From Lewinellaceae bacterium (lineage in GTDB: Bacteria > Bacteroidota > Bacteroidia > Chitinophagales > Saprospiraceae), in assembly GCA_020636315.1 (NCBI GenBank), contig JACJYA010000017.1, positions 62,001 through 126,000 of the forward strand: a stretch of 64,000 nucleotides of DNA, in the 5' to 3' direction. Shown piece by piece: positions 27,475-34,751 of this stretch (position 1 is the first letter of the stretch; each line of letters opens with the position of its first letter). The notes under the pieces were generated by a model that was given only the letters and a program-made list of their open reading frames with translations, was not told where the DNA came from and did not search any database. Made by a program: the position numbers and the translations under genes.

Positions 27475-28596
27475 ATGGTCAAAAAAACCGTACGCCCCGT
27501 GAAGGTCCTTTTTCTCATAGACAGCTTACCCAGAGGGGGTAAAGAGCGCCGGATGGTAGAACTGCTGAAGGGGTTGCTCCGCCACGGCGGTTATGAGCCG
27601 GCCGTGGCCATTCTGTCGGGAAAGATCCAGTACGAAGAGATCTTTGACCTCGGCATACCGGTGCACACCATCGCCAGGACATTCAGCAAGGACCCCCGGC
27701 TTTTTATACGGATGTACCAGCTGTGTCAAAAGACAAAGCCCGACCTCATCCACAGCTGGGGCTATATGTCGAGCGTGTATGTCATTCCGGCGGCTAAGGC
27801 CATGGGCATTAAACTGATCAACGCCATTGTGGCCAATGCGCCGAAGAAACTGGGCCTTTCCAATAAAAAATACCTCTGGGCAAAACTATCCTTTCCCTTC
27901 TCCGACCTGGTCATCGGCAATTCCCGGGCCGGCCTGCAGGTTTACCGGGCGCCGGCCCAAAGAAGCCAATGCGTTTACAATGGCTTTGATTTCAGCCGCA
28001 TCCCGGAAAGTTTCTCCGCCGAAGAGGTACGCAACAACCTGAATATCCCGGAAGGCCAGATCGTCGGTATGGTCGGCGCTTTCCATCAGAGAAAAGACTA
28101 TTCCACCTACATACGGGCGGCCATCCAACTGCTGGAGGAAGGCCGGCCGGTAAGCTTCCTGGCCATTGGCGACGGGCCCCTCTGGAAAGAATGCGCGGCA
28201 ATGGTGCCCGCCCGGTTCAGCAACCGCATTATTCTGCCGGGCCTGAGGCGGGATGTCGAATCCATTATTCAGGCCTTTGACGTAGGTGTACTGGCCACCA
28301 ACTCTCTCGTTCATGGAGAAGGCATCTCCAACTCCATTCTGGAATACATGGCCCTGGGCAAACCGGTAGTGGCCACCGACGGAGGCGGCACTCCGGAAAT
28401 TGTTGAGAATGGCCGCACCGGCCTCCTGGTATCCCCCCTGAATCCGGAAGAAATGGCTGAAAAGATCGCCTATTTGCTGGACCATCCGGAAAAAGCCAGG
28501 GAAATGGGCCAAGAAGGTAGGCGCATAATTGAAACCGAATTCACTATTTCCCGTATGACAGAACGGTACATTGATATATACAAAAGTATGGCCTGA
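27475..28596 (+). CDS. GT4-family glycosyltransferase
   Basis: 373 residues, starting at MVKKTVRPVKVLFL, 2 bp after the GT2 stop; longer in-frame readings run into the GT2 gene and are rejected. GT-B fold: VLFLIDSLPRGGKERRMVEL (glycine loop) opens the acceptor half; VGMVGAFHQRKDYSTYI starts the donor half. HGEGISNSILEYMALGKPVVATDGGGTPEIV is the GT4 EX7E motif. Likely to transfer a hexose during EPS repeat-unit assembly; donor unknown. Confidence 0.9.
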   Translation: MVKKTVRPVKVLFLIDSLPRGGKERRMVELLKGLLRHGGYEPAVAILSGKIQYEEIFDLGIPVHTIARTFSKDPRLFIRMYQLCQKTKPDLIHSWGYMSSVYVIPAAKAMGIKLINAIVANAPKKLGLSNKKYLWAKLSFPFSDLVIGNSRAGLQVYRAPAQRSQCVYNGFDFSRIPESFSAEEVRNNLNIPEGQIVGMVGAFHQRKDYSTYIRAAIQLLEEGRPVSFLAIGDGPLWKECAAMVPARFSNRIILPGLRRDVESIIQAFDVGVLATNSLVHGEGISNSILEYMALGKPVVATDGGGTPEIVENGRTGLLVSPLNPEEMAEKIAYLLDHPEKAREMGQEGRRIIETEFTISRMTERYIDIYKSMA

Positions 28597-28683
28597 GCCA
28601 TAGACGTACAAAAGCACCTCCTGCTGTTCCGAAAGCAGGCTGGAAAACTCATGAAATAAGCGAAAGCGACTAGCATCATTATT

Positions 28684-30636
28684 ATGGGCAACCGAAGCGC
28701 ACAAATTGATAAACTGGCCTGGTACGCCAACCGGCTTAAGACAATGAGCCTGCCGGAGATCAACTACCGCCTCAATACGGCGGCCCGCAAAAAGTTGGAC
28801 CGCTGGCAAAAGGTCGGGTACTTCCCGAAGGTCAGCTTAAAGGCCTACCCCTCTCCTATCCTTTTCCTGCCTGAACTGTCCGCTCCTTTTGAAACGGAAA
28901 AGTACGCTGTTTTTGGCAGGCCGCTGCGCATCGATCAGCCTATTGACTGGCATAAGGATATCATCAGCGGGACGAGCTTTCCGCCCGACTACTCCTACTC
29001 CATCGACACCCGCACCGAAAAACACGGCATCGTGAAGGTAACATGGGAGGCCAACCGCCTTCAGTTCCTGACGCACATCTGCCTGCAGTACCGCTACTCC
29101 GGTGACAAAAAGTATCTGCAGCGGTTCGTCGATATGGTCAGGAGCTGGAAGGAGGCCAACCCCTACCTCAGGGGGGTCAACTGGTACAGCAACATAGAGG
29201 TCAACCTTCGGATCATCACCTGGTTCCTCTGCTGGGAGATCCTGGAAGTGCCTCAGCTGTGCGAAAAGGATCCGGCCTTTAAAAAATTCGTTGACGGGCT
29301 GTGGCTGCCGTTGATCTATCTGCACGGGCTGCATGCGGACAAACATCCCTCGAAGTTCTCTTCCTCCAACAACCACCTGATCGCCGAGGCCAGCGGTTTG
29401 TTCATCGCCGGCGCCTACTGGAACTTCCCCAGGTCGAAAAAATGGGTGCGCAAAGCGCAGGAAATACTCGAACGGGAGATACAACTCCAGCATTCCCCGA
29501 ACGGCATCAACCGGGAAGAAGCCTCTGAGTATATACAATTCATTACCGACTTCTTCCTCATCGCCTTCATCGTCGGCGAACGAACGGGCCACCCCTTTTC
29601 GGACGCATACCGGCAGATGCTGAAAAAGATATTCGATTATATCTATCACCTCATGGGACAGTCCGGAAAAGTGCCTTACTACGGGGATGATGACGACGGG
29701 CACACTTTCGTCCTTGCCCACGGCAAACCCGGCAACAACTTTAAGGCCCTGCTCGCCGCCGGCGCCGTCCTGTTCAAAGACCCGGCGCTGAAGGCCAAAG
29801 CCGGCGCTTTCGGGCTGAAAAATGAGGTCCTCTTCGGCCCGGAGGGCAAGGCTGTGTTCGAAAACCTGCCCCGGGAGGAAATACGGCCCCAAACCCGCCT
29901 CTATCCGGAAGAGGGGCATTTCCTGATCAAAACCGGCGAAAACGGCAGAGAGGTTTACCTTCATATTGACACCGCTCCCCTGGGCTATCTTTCTATCGCC
30001 GCCCATGGCCACGCCGATGCCCTTTCTTTTTTCCTGGAGGTTGACGGCAAACCTTACATCACCGATGTGGGCACCTATACCTACCATTCCGAACCGGAAT
30101 GGCGGGCCTACTTCAAAGGCACGCTGGCGCACAATACCATTCGGGTGGATGAGCAGGACCAGGCGTCCAATGCCGGCCCCTGCCTGTGGGTCGAGCACTA
30201 CCAGCCCCACCTGGCTTTTTATTCCGAAGACGAGCAAAAAGTCATCGTCAAGGGCAGCCACGATGGTTATGCCGCACTGGGCGTCACCCATACCCGGGCT
30301 TACGAATTCGACAAGAAAACCGGCGCCATCACCATTACCGACAATCTGGAAAGTGATGGCCACCACATCTATGAAATCCCCTTTCACCTGCACCCGGAGA
30401 TCCGCGCCGAACAAGTGTCGCCCGGGGAGTTCGCCCTTTCTCCCTCCGGAGGGCGGGAAGTGCGCCTCCGGCTGGACGAAAGCCTTCAGCCCCGCCTGAT
30501 CAGGGGAGCGGAGGAGCCCATTCTGGGGTGGTATTCCCCCTCGTTCTTACAGAAAGAACCCACTACGGTGATATACAGCCGCTTTGAAAAGGAAGGAAAT
30601 TTCCAGTTGACTACCATTATTGAGCCCAAAAACTAA
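28684..30636 (+). CDS. heparinase II/III family protein (polysaccharide lyase-like)
   Basis: 650 residues. The N-terminal part (WYANRLKTMSLPEINYRLN, then an alpha/alpha toroid about 110-330 with SSNNHLIAEASGLF and NREEASEYIQFITDF) and the C-terminal beta-sandwich (about 380-640, with AAHGHADALSFFLEVDG, ITDVGTYTYH and AHNTIRVDE) are those of heparinase II/III-like lyases. The HGHAD His near 442 and the AHNTI His are the likely metal or catalytic region. No signal peptide is visible, as usual for members in EPS loci. These enzymes cleave uronate-containing glycans by beta-elimination; here it may trim or edit a uronate polymer made by the same locus. Confidence 0.87.
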   Translation: MGNRSAQIDKLAWYANRLKTMSLPEINYRLNTAARKKLDRWQKVGYFPKVSLKAYPSPILFLPELSAPFETEKYAVFGRPLRIDQPIDWHKDIISGTSFPPDYSYSIDTRTEKHGIVKVTWEANRLQFLTHICLQYRYSGDKKYLQRFVDMVRSWKEANPYLRGVNWYSNIEVNLRIITWFLCWEILEVPQLCEKDPAFKKFVDGLWLPLIYLHGLHADKHPSKFSSSNNHLIAEASGLFIAGAYWNFPRSKKWVRKAQEILEREIQLQHSPNGINREEASEYIQFITDFFLIAFIVGERTGHPFSDAYRQMLKKIFDYIYHLMGQSGKVPYYGDDDDGHTFVLAHGKPGNNFKALLAAGAVLFKDPALKAKAGAFGLKNEVLFGPEGKAVFENLPREEIRPQTRLYPEEGHFLIKTGENGREVYLHIDTAPLGYLSIAAHGHADALSFFLEVDGKPYITDVGTYTYHSEPEWRAYFKGTLAHNTIRVDEQDQASNAGPCLWVEHYQPHLAFYSEDEQKVIVKGSHDGYAALGVTHTRAYEFDKKTGAITITDNLESDGHHIYEIPFHLHPEIRAEQVSPGEFALSPSGGREVRLRLDESLQPRLIRGAEEPILGWYSPSFLQKEPTTVIYSRFEKEGNFQLTTIIEPKN

Positions 30637-30643
30637 AACACGC

Positions 30644-31660
30644 ATGAAAAAAGTACTCATAGACATATATCATCTACCCCAGTTTAACTTTTTCAAGAAC
30701 GCCATACTGAACTTCAAACCGGAAGAAGTCGATGTGTTCTGCGTCAACCGGGGCAAACTCTTCCCGGTCATCAAACACGAGCTGCCGGGCTACCGGATCA
30801 CCTGCCTGGGAGATTACAAACACAACAAGGGAATGTGGTCGATGGTCTTCAGGATCATAGTACCCCGCATTTACCGCCTGTTCCGGCTGATCGGGAGGAA
30901 ACAGTACAAATTCATCCTCACCGCCAACTACCAGGCCAACTTCATCGGCAGGCTCAAGGGCATCCCTAATATTGCCTTTAATGACGACCCCAGGAAGTTC
31001 GTTTTCCCCTTCCTGAAATTTTCCGCCGACGAAGTCTATCTGCCGCCTTTCGGGCCGCAGTACCAGGGGGTAAGGATATTCAATGCCCTCAAGGAGTGGG
31101 CCTACCTTTCTCCTGCCTACTTCACGCCCGATGAAGCGGCTTTGGAGCCATACGGCCTAAAACCCGGAGCATACATCTTCATCCGGGAAGTATCGACAAA
31201 AACGTCCAACTATCTTTCCCAGCAGGAAGATATCGTCCTTTCCGTTTCCCGCGACTTCCCTCCGGAGTGGAAGGTGGTGCTTTCTCTGGAAAACAAGGAA
31301 AATACCGGCCGTTATCCGAAAAACTGGCTGATCCTGGAAGAGCCGGTTACCGATATCCATTCTCTGATGTACTACAGCCAGATCGTGATCTCTTCCGGTG
31401 ACAGCATGGCCCGCGAAGGCGCTATGCTTGGCGTTCCCAGCATTTACGCCGGGAACCGGGACATGCCGGCCAACGAGATCCTGATCCGCAAGGATATGCT
31501 CCTGAAACTGGAGCCCGGCGAGATCGTGCCCGTGGTGAAGAAGATAAAGGAAGGTGAGCTCACTTTCAAAGAGCAGGAGAGCTTCCGCCATGAGTTGTAT
31601 GAAGAATGGGACGACGTAACGAAGTTAATTTTAACCAAAGTAGATCAATCAACAAATTAA
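30644..31660 (+). CDS. DUF354-like GT-B-type protein, EPS-associated
   Basis: 338 residues from MKKVLIDIYHLPQFNF; the longer in-frame start overlaps the lyase gene end. The layout is GT-B-like: an N-terminal half with VLIDIYHLPQFNFFKNAI and a C-terminal half with YIFIREVSTKTSNYL, VVLSLENKENT and SLMYYSQIVISSGDSMAREGAMLGVPSIYAG, the last similar to the donor site of DUF354 and MurG-like proteins. DUF354 proteins are frequent in surface-polysaccharide loci and may be glycosyltransferases or sugar-modifying enzymes. Its start is 8 bp after the lyase stop, so they are co-expressed. Confidence 0.75.
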   Translation: MKKVLIDIYHLPQFNFFKNAILNFKPEEVDVFCVNRGKLFPVIKHELPGYRITCLGDYKHNKGMWSMVFRIIVPRIYRLFRLIGRKQYKFILTANYQANFIGRLKGIPNIAFNDDPRKFVFPFLKFSADEVYLPPFGPQYQGVRIFNALKEWAYLSPAYFTPDEAALEPYGLKPGAYIFIREVSTKTSNYLSQQEDIVLSVSRDFPPEWKVVLSLENKENTGRYPKNWLILEEPVTDIHSLMYYSQIVISSGDSMAREGAMLGVPSIYAGNRDMPANEILIRKDMLLKLEPGEIVPVVKKIKEGELTFKEQESFRHELYEEWDDVTKLILTKVDQSTN

Positions 31661-31677
31661 GATAAAAGTATAGGACT

Positions 31678-32982
31678 ATGAACATTTCAATTTTCGGCCT
31701 GGGCTATGTGGGCTGCGTGAGCGTAGGTTGCCTGGCCAATAATGGCCACCGGGTGATCGGTGTGGACGTCATGCCCTCCAAGGTCGAACTGATCAACAAG
31801 GGGAAACCCACCATCATCGAAAAAGATATTGACCGCCTCATCGAAGAGAACTGGAAGGAGGGAAGGGCATCGGCCACTACCGACTACCGGGAGGCCGTTC
31901 TGGCCACCGACGTATCCATCATCTGTGTAGGCACCCCTTCTTCCATGAACGGGCACCTCAACCTGTCGGCCATATACGAGACCGCGCGGCAGATCGGTGA
32001 AGTTCTGAAGGGAAAAGACACCATGCATATTGTTGCTATTCGCAGCACCGTCCTGCCCGGCACCAATGAAAAGGTGGGCAGTATCCTCGAGGAAGCATCG
32101 GGCAAAAAGCGCAATGAAGGTTTTGCCGTAGTATCCAACCCGGAATTCCTGAGGGAAGGCACGGCGGTCAAAGACTACTACAACCCGCCGGTAACGGTCA
32201 TCGGCACCGACAACCCGAAAGCGGGCAGGATCATGAAGGAGGTCTATCGCGGCATCGACGCCCCGGTTGAAGAAACGCAGATAGAAGTGGCGGAGCTGAT
32301 CAAGTACGTCAACAATTCCTTTCATGCCCTGAAGGTTTCCTTCGCCAACGAAGTGGGCAACATCTGCAAAAAGCTGGGTATTGACTCCCACCAGTTGATG
32401 AACCTCTTCTGCATGGACCACCAGCTCAACCTTTCGTCCTACTACCTCAAGCCGGGCTATGCTTTCGGCGGCTCCTGCCTGCCCAAAGACCTGAAGGCCC
32501 TGCGCACCCTGGCCCATGACTTCTACCTGAAGAGCCCGGTGCTGAACTCCGTCCTGGAATCCAACGAGAACCAGAAGGAAATGGCTTATAATATGGTGAT
32601 GGAAAAAGGTGTGAAAAAGGTGGGCATCCTGGGGCTGAGCTTTAAAAAAGGAACCGACGACCTTCGTTACAGCCCCGTCGTTGACCTGTCTGAAAAACTG
32701 CTGGGCAAGGGCTATTCTCTGCTCATTTACGACAAGAACGTCAACATTTCCAAGCTGACGGGCACGAACAAGCAATACATCGACCAGCATATTCCTCACC
32801 TGTCTGAACTGATCTCCGACCAGTTGGATTATGTGGTCGAAAATTCTGAAATCGTCGTCATCTCTCACAAGGAACCGGAATTCGATTGCATCAACACCCG
32901 GTACCCCGACAAAACGTTCATTGACCTGGTAAAGATCAAGGACGGCGTGAGCCATGGCAACTACGAGGGCATCTGCTGGTAA
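31678..32982 (+). CDS. GDP-mannose 6-dehydrogenase (AlgD-like)
   Basis: 434 residues, UDP-glucose/GDP-mannose dehydrogenase family. NAD-binding FGLGYVG at residues 6-12; SNPEFLREGTAVKDYYNPPVTVIG in the middle; the catalytic Cys267 lies in FGGSCLPKDLKAL, the same place as Cys268 of Pseudomonas AlgD. The segment YYLKPGYAFGGSCLPKD and VGCVSVGCLANNGHRV match AlgD better than UDP-glucose dehydrogenases. It oxidises GDP-D-mannose to GDP-D-mannuronate. With GDP-mannose 3,5-epimerase in the same locus, GDP-mannose appears to be the branch point for two unusual sugars. A UDP-sugar 6-dehydrogenase is the alternative. Confidence 0.85.
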   Translation: MNISIFGLGYVGCVSVGCLANNGHRVIGVDVMPSKVELINKGKPTIIEKDIDRLIEENWKEGRASATTDYREAVLATDVSIICVGTPSSMNGHLNLSAIYETARQIGEVLKGKDTMHIVAIRSTVLPGTNEKVGSILEEASGKKRNEGFAVVSNPEFLREGTAVKDYYNPPVTVIGTDNPKAGRIMKEVYRGIDAPVEETQIEVAELIKYVNNSFHALKVSFANEVGNICKKLGIDSHQLMNLFCMDHQLNLSSYYLKPGYAFGGSCLPKDLKALRTLAHDFYLKSPVLNSVLESNENQKEMAYNMVMEKGVKKVGILGLSFKKGTDDLRYSPVVDLSEKLLGKGYSLLIYDKNVNISKLTGTNKQYIDQHIPHLSELISDQLDYVVENSEIVVISHKEPEFDCINTRYPDKTFIDLVKIKDGVSHGNYEGICW

Positions 32983-32984
32983 AA

Positions 32985-33042
32985 ACCAACAACTGACAAC
33001 CGATAACTGACAACCGATAACTGACAACTATCAACTGACAAA
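32985..33042. repeat. AACTGACAACCGATA tandem repeat
   Basis: Three to four copies of a 14-bp word (ACTGACAACCGATA, with one variant ACTATCA) fill the spacer after the dehydrogenase stop. Noncoding. Confidence 0.8.
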
Positions 33043-33068
33043 TCCGCCCCCCGAAAACAATTGATCTC

Positions 33069-34256
33069 ATGAAAAGAAAAGTATTGATCCATGCACCGAA
33101 TCTTTCCACGCCCGGAGGGAAGCAGACCTATTACACTGCAGTAAAGGATCATTTTCGGGATGAGGTGTCCTTCTTTTTCTATGGCGCCCAGGGCAAAAAG
33201 GAATCTAAATTTGCAACGCTGGCAAGGATGGTAAAGGATTACCGCCGGTTTTACCGCCGGTTGAAGACAGAGTCATTCGACCTGGTGTTGCTCAACCCGT
33301 CGCTCAACCCCAAATCCTTCTTTCGCGACAGCTTATTCGCTTTGGCCTGTTCCATGGCCGGTGTGAAATTCGTAGTGTTCTGGCGGGGTTGGAACTGGGA
33401 CTTTGAGAAAAAAGTAGTGAGCAGGATACAACCCTTCTTCCGGCGCACCTTCGGAAGAGCCGACGCCATGATCTCTCTGGCCCGGGAATTTGAGAACCGG
33501 CTGCGGGAATACGGTTACCAAAAGCCCACTTATCTGGAGACGACGGTCGTTGATAACTTCATCTTCAACTTCGATGCGGAATCTTCCGACACCAGGCCTA
33601 CCCGGCCCGAAGGGGCAGAAACCGTTATGCTATTTCTCGCCCGGGTGGAAAAGGTCAAGGGCGTTTATGAATGCATAGACAGTTTTCACCACCTTCAGCC
33701 CAAATACCCGAACACGGTGCTGAATATTGCCGGGGTTGGGGGCGAATTGGAAGCAGCAAAACAATACGTTGCGGAAAAGGGAATTAAAAATGTGCATTTC
33801 CTGGGATGGATCAGCGGCAAGCCAAAGGCACGTGCGCTGCATGATGCAGATATCTATCTGTTCCCATCCTATCACGGGGAAGGCATGCCCAATTCCCTCC
33901 TGGAAGCAATGGCCAGCGGCTTATCCGTAATCACCACTGACGTAGGAGGAATAAAGGACTTTTTCCAGCCGGAGAAAATGGGGCTTTACGTCCGCCCCGC
34001 CGATACCGCTCACCTGGAAATGCAGATGGACAGGCTGCTGTCCAGCCAGGATTTTCTGAAGAAAACAAGCGCTTACAACGCCACCTACGCCAGAGAGCAT
34101 TTCACTCCGGAGCTCGTCTCCGGCCGGCTCGGACAAATATTCAGGAACACCATTCTGGGGAAGAATGCCGAGGTGTCCTTCAACGATGTTGAAGTGTCCA
34201 ATAACGGAGTCAACATTACGGCGGAGGAGATGGAAACGTCTGCCAAAAGGCTGTAA
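33069..34256 (+). CDS. GT4-family glycosyltransferase, last gene of EPS locus
   Basis: 395 residues. GT-B/GT4: LIHAPNLSTPGGKQTYYTAV is the N-terminal Gly loop; VMLFLARVEKVKGVYECIDSF starts the donor half; GAQ-like VHFLGWISGKPKARALHDADIYLFPS and YHGEGMPNSLLEAMASGLSVIT form the donor site with the EX7E motif, followed by TTDVGGIKD. Probably adds a sugar during repeat-unit assembly or decorates the lipid-linked unit. It is followed by a terminator, so the EPS locus ends here. Confidence 0.9.
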   Translation: MKRKVLIHAPNLSTPGGKQTYYTAVKDHFRDEVSFFFYGAQGKKESKFATLARMVKDYRRFYRRLKTESFDLVLLNPSLNPKSFFRDSLFALACSMAGVKFVVFWRGWNWDFEKKVVSRIQPFFRRTFGRADAMISLAREFENRLREYGYQKPTYLETTVVDNFIFNFDAESSDTRPTRPEGAETVMLFLARVEKVKGVYECIDSFHHLQPKYPNTVLNIAGVGGELEAAKQYVAEKGIKNVHFLGWISGKPKARALHDADIYLFPSYHGEGMPNSLLEAMASGLSVITTDVGGIKDFFQPEKMGLYVRPADTAHLEMQMDRLLSSQDFLKKTSAYNATYAREHFTPELVSGRLGQIFRNTILGKNAEVSFNDVEVSNNGVNITAEEMETSAKRL

Positions 34257-34319
34257 CAACCCGAAAAAACGGGACTCAAGCCGATAAGGCAAATCAAAGA
34301 ACCCCACACCTCACCCCGG

Positions 34320-34360
34320 CACGGATGCCCTGTTGCCCTGAAAAGGGGCATCCGTGTTTT
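34320..34360 (+). terminator. intrinsic terminator ending the EPS locus
   Basis: CACGGATGCCC (34320-34330) and GGGCATCCGTG (34346-34356) form a perfect 11-bp stem with a 15-nt loop, followed by TTTTCTCT. It lies 64 bp after the last glycosyltransferase stop. Confidence 0.85.
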
Positions 34361-34491
34361 CTCTCCCCTTCCGGGCAGCCAGGTGGCATTGGACAGCCTC
34401 TGCCAGAATAAAAAATTATGTCCAGGGAGACAAACTCCAAACAAAAGGGGCTTTATCGCCCGTCTGCTTTTTGTTGTATATTAAAAAATCA

Positions 34492-34505
34492 TTAGGATAT
34501 CCTAA
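34492..34505. promoter_or_regulatory. 14-bp palindrome upstream of the giant gene
   Basis: TTAGGATATCCTAA is a perfect palindrome 246 bp before the giant gene start. A TAAATTTG word (34545-34552) fits the Bacteroidota -7 consensus TAnnTTTG, about 40 bp downstream of the palindrome. The palindrome could be an operator, but no matching -33 element was found. Confidence 0.35.
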
Positions 34506-34654
34506 GAATGGCCCATTTCCCTGTGCTATTTCTTTGATTTTACTTAAATTTGCTCTATAATTCGTCCTGGCCATACTTTCTTCCTTAAGAGGAAACCCAA
34601 TATTCTACCTCTTGAAATAAGCGACAAACACTAACATTAAAATAAACACATGCG

Positions 34655-34690
34655 AAGCCTACCAGTATATTGGTATGCTTTTTGTGTTTT
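34655..34690 (+). promoter_or_regulatory. terminator-like hairpin in the leader of the giant gene
   Basis: AAGC/GCTT and TACCA/TGGTA (34655-34680, one mismatch) form a stem with the loop GTATAT, followed by TTTTTGTGTTTT. If transcription starts at the TAAATTTG promoter word, this lies in the leader and could attenuate it. Confidence 0.4.
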
Positions 34691-34713
34691 CATATTCTCA
34701 TGACGACTGAAAA

Positions 34714-34733
34714 ATAAGGAGGCGCCTCCTTAT
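34714..34733. promoter_or_regulatory. 20-bp perfect palindrome near the giant gene start
   Basis: ATAAGGAGGCGCCTCCTTAT is a perfect 20-bp inverted repeat without spacer, ending 18 bp before the ATG of the giant gene (34752). Its AGGAGG word could also serve as a ribosome-binding site that the hairpin would hide. Possible operator or translational control element. Confidence 0.5.
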
Positions 34734-34751
34734 GTACTTAAAGACGACCTG

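Noticed and set aside
28837..30414. 525-codon open frame on the minus strand
   Set aside because: It lies fully inside the heparinase II/III-like gene on the opposite strand and has no recognisable domain.
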